25,687 nucleotides of DNA from an uncultured Eubacteriales bacterium (GTDB taxonomy: Bacteria; Bacillota; Clostridia; Christensenellales; CAG-917). Under the pieces are notes generated by a model. The model searched no databases. It was not told the origin of the DNA and saw only the letters and a list, made by a program, of their open reading frames with translations. The DNA lies in NCBI GenBank assembly GCA_900550855.1, contig URTQ01000005.1, forward strand, positions 1-25,687, written 5' to 3'. Made by a program: the position numbers and the translations under genes. Shown here in pieces: positions 25,301-25,687 of the stretch. How positions within the stretch are numbered: the stretch's first letter is position 1; every line of letters begins with the position of its first letter.

Positions 25301-25687
25301 GTTCGAAGCCGCTTCCGAGCGACCGACGATACCCGCAACGCCGTTGGATTCGGGACTGCTCGACACCGTTCCGCTGTTTTGGCAACTCGTAATCGTGACG
25401 TTCGCATTGTTCGTCATTGCGCCGAGTACGCCCGCAACGCCGTCAAGTCCCATAATGCCGCCTGCGTTTGACGAATCGGTAATTGTAAAAATGCCGCTCG
25501 CTCTGCCGACGATACCGCCCGTATAGTTACTGCCCGTAACGCTTGCGTTGTTTTTGGCGTTTGAAATGACCGTGCCGTTTCCGCTCGTACCAGAAGAATA
25601 GCCGACGATGCCGCCGACGTCCTCGCCTGCCGCCAAGAAATCGAACTCGGAAAACTGAATGATGCCGCCCGCGCTTATGACGTAAAC
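8699..25687 (-). CDS. Giant GLUG/MBG repeat surface protein (N-terminus outside window)
   Basis: One uninterrupted minus-strand frame of 5,662 codons runs to the window edge. The TTG at 25636 is internal, as 17 further codons are open upstream. In protein order the parts are: GLUG array A (24930-25687), MBG-like repeats (23060-24230), GLUG array B (20800-23040), a strand-rich linker (about 20250-20780), GLUG array C (18480-20175), GLUG array D (14700-18000), an insert (about 14100-14700), a long MBG array (10650-14020) and a C-terminal region with four degenerate GLUG units (8699-10395). About 57 GG(I/L/V)xG units are countable by eye. Such proteins are exported and usually act as adhesins or cell-wall/matrix filaments; GLUG units probably build a beta-solenoid. 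No sortase motif, membrane anchor, catalytic motif or secretion domain is visible in the part present, and the signal region is missing. Codon choice matches the SipW-type operon downstream, which supports a joint role. Exact function and ligand are unknown. Confidence 0.88.
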   Translation of the reverse strand, partial: VYVISAGGIIQFSEFDFLAAGEDVGGIVGYSSGTSGNGTVISNAKNNASVTGSNYTGGIVGRASGIFTITDSSNAGGIMGLDGVAGVLGAMTNNANVTITSCQNSGTVSSSPESNGVAGIVGRSEAASNRLSVQGCKNTANITGDRNVGGIGGRIETTRNAKDSLVFANCYNEGSIASTQYGTVGGIAGYFFANGTSVADVATISYCFSSGAVSSSNTASDKNIGGIVGNPRASTITSTRVYNCYTTNTTYAISGTANATIDNTNYVIASGASAPSTTNGGKYLVYNSAFTFKPAIIGGSSYTSYNSWTAIAEYVNATVNGEVVRVFNDINGFMVSGNIAPSSSQYFLSKTGVPSSNYLTPSKVENSNPANAENRSNTTTFAVTAWYGANTNSDIHCTVNTVTISDSKNNIYSGQQQGFARSAVSNPNTNNGVYGVVFDYLLASPSEHFVKTFAFDSNGNQIESGSNPYQVGAYNTTVFVKIGDVIVGKRVNRVFEITQETINFEWEWTDGNQSTLFSRIGTASGIQFVYNRAEQGLNSITFAYNKNSFYTAAEYMFDVSGNLKYTDANNTSTPKYSRIYTLKDTRNYKIHSTNTNADLSGTTITFEWIIRKNRLTVENRWVRADFGKDSTYYTFEYNAAHQGLLATDGITYIVENDTTGNAHDIYSWVLYTDNHANTINVGSYSRSIYVNDQNNYEIYYTNSYVGNSNTKLSDNKGASVNDAKSVATYSWKILAYDILDNFDTDSSKTKVWFGANTDVIVGNQLISVISGTIRGGNSVSVDYYPLQYAQNGVQQVLVYGQNTTEVQHYLPKNFIVYVQYNDGTIARLASNEYTLSNLEAPTAANPAPINTSVTASGQGNFAGNISKYYTVLYSDFGWKSGKNPNSANWGSADNPYVIDRPEYLLRLSQIVNGKDKAWNSIASTAYCYAPQSTATAQNATYNGAYFLVTANIDMSDYVSTDGLTNFLPVGDGSANGERPFSATFNGGSKVITYIYNIGYFVNKANSSGEEKFDYVGLFGYVYGATIQNLTVKSKSITPIEVNGVSYKGGVNGRDYVGGIVGKAVDSTLNEIKLDYGDCVYGNDYVGGIVGFAQNTTIANSGKIFNASVSGRFYVGGIAGEWQVYEKSQLGLNAQQSLSPIDSSTVSGYKYVGGLVGWLDLSNCSGSVTFTPEYNNGTRPLVVSGTEYVGALFGTLVGNGYRQNATSTGLTSIVVESGKVGGNVTLKPVTYSDGNSTYLPKVVGGLVGYIESAAFVFGTNWNTSNIKFDFNKVSTSFLGGVIGVMGKNSTIEMFVINKDDGTQLTAFDGKIVNDTTFGSIANTAAAYNAGSFVGGIVGYVSSQAGSFWREGTTIFGNAVQLENAANIYATGFAGGIFGALGNIALSKIEQSVGAVYSEISVAQNQENRNDILQKILADGVREGLSVTTLGIAPTTDSDYVSGANGKLRNTASVSVTKSNGVGGEYVGGIVGYSGANVRLVLRNAAQTGDIDVSALNVYSGGANVSFAGSYAGGIAGFTDNLEHELQYIVVQAKFTDANATRVGGLVGEMTSGAISGCVVASAESTDISYATDYFKGTEYVGGLVGKTENATIKDSIATGFNLTSTSITKGGVLGGGTNPTIEASWTFYIANTGATYSTVSANEYGKYILVDKDTITSNGSSYPSFEKLCAFAGIANTLQNGVVGVLEFAINVPTQRQLAFYDASGSDVETFNKESFVGFKNVNNVLTIKLDMETGTSMQVCIVDIEFIDIPQNSTSNDQTAKDVVASKFKKPSNGERYHVEVVEAVFDVANTKQVKSIRANVYFDYKGDGTYLVSVGTGTDPKYNDEYKTGNDYYAELVPGSKENPFTISNQKEWNDFAYSVYSGTNYRGQYVKLLTDDIVIDNSAHYGTASSTSKLNFGTAVTSTPANGTGAGSNIGYNFAGDISKDSNENNFQGVFDGNGHYITINYNSGGYYRISVFPNAANAEFRNLTIKGSIMAASKMDGYGNESTKDVVSKTAAYDVAGFVGNPFGALEFYNCTNDADIIGLRNVAGIVGYNAGGHGIKLEACVNTGNITSLQGTYTISGKTDKHNWFDSIDSAYGTSNIGFNSGTGGIIGAYTGNITIESCRNAGTIIGGHNVGGIIGLHDGTSSAKATLTIQNCANTGKITSNSGYWGEDEGGVEGAASEGIRQNIFGYVGGLVGVTGQYSILKMYASYNTGDILTLSNIIGGLVGSVGVLYQPKKFGRYDNNVKTGGRSLIAYCYNIGNITAGGTFPKITEAWDIGRENYGGTISGGFVGLAGDLQISQGYNTGNITNYGHISYEFSWQVRAGGFIGQSEPVSESGYTGYVLFDNLYNVGTIYVKPIDYSIVTGHTVKNNLRYGAAISGYCDVSGRSDRIKSSDCYSINNCVSSLCAVQNGTNYAYYKNGQNSWNPEFRDQWYQNEGVAGFGETEVGLLETGRVYNTYDALTAAMDENSKLRMTGSNFAFDQSTIALTLNYGSVGNYTSIKEQIIDKNASISDNAVGNLSTIGWKRFPDSWLYVYGCLPQLSMFALDTQNGLSMRSVGYGQDDYGVYNDEGVAAGSEQYPYIIKDGVDLMGMQALVDAGLSFDGKYIEIANGSNNLEGIASTRIELATYDGTNTAAVNDANNTMYKAVDQNGEYKVGKSYHLLLQGAIFNKAYNQGRNPTYVGTDYAYWAWNTYYYNGETLSNIWESGSPNPNKWDSYGSMRHYGVFSLQNFIPMGRGNSVFKGNFSGKQANGEMTYIDNVRISTGKYNNSLNVECGSEYGGLFSKVENAYIGYIAIGGNSKILSFAKENDISATGGIVGLSLGSSVIDNCGVSDSATIGAYGVSKTNQYVENESIASNKKYAKDTYAGGIVGLADTKHGNSYSAGITAIIRNCNVSTNGNIESAKNYIGGVLGYVEGSSNAEGKGNSVRIENCNVQNAIIQATDSATTSSYIGGVFGFGSQYVSAFVTGCSVGVGGNVTIKGEHSLGGIAGGMSNAQGGYIDSCTVGGGTSITRIDQGGDNQVAESANHGTAIGGLVGFTQNSIDTVSPLTTTFSGTSSFGGTITVGVAATNKSQESDAAISCIGGIVGDMGSGANFASGSVVTVGGTISIPLAAANVGGIAGRTNTATFIGKFDVRPNMSTSLTENVGGFIGKNIGTVYILADNTDKLVDNTLKGTQISIGGTIVGTNEVGGFIGVNNSQSTLNIGSNVANAKLYRSGTLNITISAKVIGSGENVGGIVGKNEGADGATDYATVDIVKGVILQQGDIEGKNYVGGIIGLNEGLLTTGGGEADTAVGGATLSTAQINSIKNLSITNEGNVKGGALNGTTYENGDYVGGVIGLLDSPDALKVTDEGKGAIAGTFTNGGKVEGGRFVGGSIGFVGKNVTITAKDTDTLFVNSGEVTAHGYFAGGSIGALVGTIEGVSTDYMVNFENEGNVNAVGFVGGSIGVLAGPVKFAQFVNKSNGLTMAAVNAVGGSVGYIGLSSTLKTVLDTLGITLESDYVQIVNTHFEAKGNLTVNANQTAIDEAKANASDSSTGWGGVGGAIGVIGASVAKWGSSDKERNTYYANGNVVASGINNVGGIVGLVNANDITISNMLAYGTTVKGGANVGGIVGATTGAGTIIKSAYAVEGTFEGSEMVGGIIGRTKSDTDAKSSYWVKGYPNATLAGTDVGKLQTDLGKFETIVEYVGSQPVVFTEEFCTMYTPKTYYDDYTGTHKYDGKTITAVTDANMTWEQYFASSLGIANAEKKNGAWVKPIAGAKSYTTGASDTGWYFVYATDTTIGTISAEHSVNANESYWKRIADAYTAGEREAGDDTKALTASAIVLDDNGQPQKSTLYATATSAGENSGYYLYMATSGNSRPSATYSSNKFFIKTLTADEDSLAENVAVYYRTISRGKTLTYNGYARFAPVGITASEGDEVPFVENPTTGTPDTYCYSSDTSADSTKTDPNEAGKPYKSKVKIYYFDSDGTPHVVGGVEIDWEIKKRDLEASLSVPSGTLTYGDPDIDAVLTIENIAPVDGNNLGNSGNIRFEIVIKDEDGNEIAKFTWNGSGFVGQSADGKVVSNNITVSNGDFGIGSNLSGDDLLFNVEDIDALDLATRTFSCSINFKDAKTYKVSVVTPNMDNKYNPSPIVEDQTITVNPATLTLRRTSAASHDFDNTNVNKGAIWTVSGFKFNDGEAQFAAFEPVFVMALGRLNDVKEITETAMQNNGVLINPVRIGNLIQINLGVSDGTNGKTLSFELSGVSKVGDYYIKTTGGKGYRVGNYTLTFEGTNEPTYSINENTITISGTTSGTHQYDGSTKGTITLTFTADKNIVNLGEFVEQFFAASINNGGTVKTKPSASTNSKSVTWVFETGINANKYTVTLKKGDGYDEAAKSCSHTPSTLPRTYGYEITKRPLTVEFAQTGSSPYEYNTYHQGLSAVKISNLCQVGSVWDSVDITLYVGDNFYSVSSNRNNAVDVTNRVSTRNVGTYTATISASLGGKSSGNYYISNPDESTSWTIKKHKLTLSGLKQDDGKIYDGTPVTPVLKVNGSDISNGEITYGADTIKIKYSATVDGATTDKIVNAGTYRIGIGGNATDAIIAMRGNENTTQNYEIDGTDEAEYTIHPRQIKLSWQEIASFVFRNYAQGLIVTGVEGVEGNGSLAIVSGSSSIEGVNIKGYAGNDVIVITISGAATHVAEGTKYMTAVISNVTGTNADGSDSIAKNYEIAEGKTSGEFEITPSVVSVSFTAKTATLEKVYDGNNRVTAQILDSYFTLIATGHVPDKFPFAIVGTYDDENVLYDSSNNVIRGKAVTFSYTFSDPTNVGDYTAEGGIVDTASHNVGKITPRHVQVFLDKLRSNKATRTYTDDTTYGGNGVSGNGTTKPYRAGEGFRVSNVLSGDIVTISANYAESDNLRNTSTNGGFDFAKYVNDVYKDADGTFKKATSGTYLKKLVFEMNGTDAGNYTFNVYHSSDGAYSESDGNFATKVTVYDSRESDQSRKNKSGSPQIQIEITVKSVKVEYSNTAQSYANDDNTYNTDWVRVTGTNKETDKAGADIVVTNGWMYDDGKDRPIDSADQKREYHGYTVIQGRAGNSRLGASVSTANGMNLNYRLSNQPTLTIAYFVSTESSEYKITSLARLLIASFYYTAHQNPQNLDMIKIVSSGYAWVKVVSVGEDGAYVGEYKKPDNSPIKDSTATTWDEYLAELQAADYAVFFDAEKNEWGYYSSNESTQTDIPMVFVQTKDITGTFTAQDIEILNAFFTTSSVDDNGNVTQTTYDWNGSNKQYLTNVLKARVGANVTINGSLFVSTATSKVNGSDVLTGFDGTYDGNGYVIEYLNIMGYGKANVGLFDVIGETGIVKNLHLRNVTINANQGNVGFVAGSVYESKTTETSVKNVSAHGAINVSGGTVGGLFGTSARDVENAIVLGTITSQNATVGGVVGTTSASVKNVVSLVQITAYGGTVNPFTTSSATIKNSYHMTNAVWQKESGFVNVSGKSKTFNELMSGSVTGYGTQSKYYYTGETAQTNGEFDVLDDVQLTELSAIGAQNEANARQSMRLKDIVSVYLMMYSLSKTTGTLASDGKSFGVNVYAISSSSWLVGTADGTQSNPIAVANKQNVSLLRQLPFATFTLKTNIALDIASTFAGAFFGTVKSEADSAGNSLGYKITCNKDMFEAYAESNSSWLDIA
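10650..14020 (-). repeat. Long MBG-like beta-sandwich array
   Basis: About eight units are marked by recurring boundary strands: WEIKKRDLEA, ITVNPATLTL, YEITKRPLTV, WTIKKHKLTL, YTIHPRQIKL, FEITPSVVSV, GKITPRHVQV and ITVKSVKVEY. Inside the units lie YNG/YDG turns (TLTYNGYARF, HQYDGSTKGT, KIYDGTPVTP, KVYDGNNRVT), GDY/GTY strands and QGL motifs (EYNTYHQGL, RNYAQGL). This is the usual layout of MBG-family repeats in bacterial surface proteins, where they act as stalks. Confidence 0.75.
14700..18000 (-). repeat. GLUG array D with module header
   Basis: The header GSEQYPYIIKDGVDLMGMQA is followed by an IPMGRGNSVFKGNFSG turn and about 22 units (TGGIVGLS, YAGGIVGL, YIGGVLGY, LGGIAGGM, NVGGFIGK, YVGGIIGL, FVGGSIGF, AVGGSVGY, GVGGAIGV, NVGGIVGA, MVGGIIGR and others). 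It is the largest array. The turn signature of arrays A and C is rare here. Confidence 0.82.
18400..19500 (-). other. AT-rich patch inside the giant gene
   Basis: Hand counts of single 60-base lines give about 30-45 percent GC for many lines here (18661: 18 of 60; 18781: 20 of 60; 19441: 22 of 60), although a few reach 52 percent. Lines tested in the flanks give 53-57 percent (16021: 32 of 60; 17641: 34 of 60). The reading frame stays open and the protein is still GLUG-type, so the shift is largely in synonymous codons. Confidence 0.6.
18480..20175 (-). repeat. GLUG array C with module header
   Basis: The header GSKENPFTISNQKEWNDFAY is followed by FQGVFDGNGHYITI and eight or nine units (VAGIVGYN, GTGGIIGA, NVGGIIGL, YVGGLVGV, IIGGLVGS, ISGGFVGL, RAGGFIGQ), each next to a C/Y-x-N-x-G-x-I turn (ACVNTGNI, SCRNAGTI, NCANTGKI, YCYNIGNI). 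Its second half coincides with an AT-rich patch. Confidence 0.82.
20800..23040 (-). repeat. GLUG array B with module header
   Basis: It opens with the header GSADNPYVIDRPEYLLRLS, then an ANIDM strand and a FNGGSKVI turn, then about 15 units (YVGLFGYV, YVGGIVGK, YVGGIVGF, YVGGIAGE, YVGGLVGW and others). Most lack the C-x-N-x-G turn seen in arrays A and C. Confidence 0.8.
23060..24230 (-). repeat. N-terminal MBG-like repeats of the giant protein
   Basis: At least two beta-sandwich-type units carry the recurring pattern Y-N-x-x-x-QGL (VYNRAEQGL, EYNAAHQGL) and end in W-x-I/W-K-x-type strands (FEWIIRKNRLTV, YSWKILAYDI). They separate GLUG arrays A and B. The MBG name is inferred from the pattern and from similarity to the larger array at 10650-14020. 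Confidence 0.55.
24930..25687 (-). repeat. GLUG array A
   Basis: Eight units with a core like VGGIVGY (for example DVGGIVGY, YTGGIVGR, NAGGIMGL, GVAGIVGR, NVGGIGGR, TVGGIAGY, NIGGIVGN). Most are followed by a C-x-N-x-G-x-(I/V) turn (SCQNSGTV, GCKNTANI, NCYNEGSI). The array continues beyond the window. Confidence 0.85.

Noticed and set aside
8699..25687. The repeat-rich DNA as a CRISPR array
   Set aside because: The repeats are in frame, vary in spacing, encode GLUG units and lie inside a single long coding frame. No cas genes are present.

Overview
The window joins two unlike stretches of DNA. Positions 1 to about 5,515 look like an ordinary chromosomal segment of a Lachnospiraceae-type Clostridium. 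It carries housekeeping genes in a compact forward run: the 3' part of ribonuclease Z, a small membrane protein, tsaD and ispD. A convergent diguanylate cyclase with a LacI-like sensor follows on the minus strand, then forward tRNA-Ser(TGA) and tRNA-Thr(GGT) genes. Promoters for the cyclase and the tRNAs, and terminators after ispD and after tRNA-Thr, can be read directly.

From about 5,516 onwards the DNA changes character. All real genes lie on the minus strand, CpG is frequent, and codon choice shifts (GTC, ATC, GAC and GCG are common). A gene-free stretch of hairpins (5,516-5,874) forms the border. Read in the direction of transcription (right to left), the rest holds one enormous open frame, 25,687 to 8,699, cut by the window edge. 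It encodes at least 5,662 residues of GLUG repeats and MBG-like beta-sandwich repeats. A 258-base spacer follows, then three small secreted or membrane-anchored proteins (8,440-5,875). The two junctions between these three overlap (TAATG and ATGA), so they form one translationally coupled operon. All three begin with a hydrophobic segment ending in an aromatic motif (AWFSN, AWFTN, YAVW), as in SipW-dependent TasA/camelysin-type matrix proteins. The last also has BspA-like leucine-rich repeats.

The likely theme of the right-hand 20 kb is a cell-surface or extracellular-matrix system: a giant repeat adhesin plus SipW-type fibre or matrix subunits. No SipW peptidase, sortase or secretion gene is visible, and the giant protein's N-terminus lies outside the window.

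The main open question is whether the change at about 5.5 kb, just after the tRNA-Thr terminator, is a real genomic island or an assembly chimera of two genomes. Within the giant gene, an AT-rich patch (about 18,400-19,500) and two alternating subclasses of GLUG repeat suggest mosaic growth by recombination.
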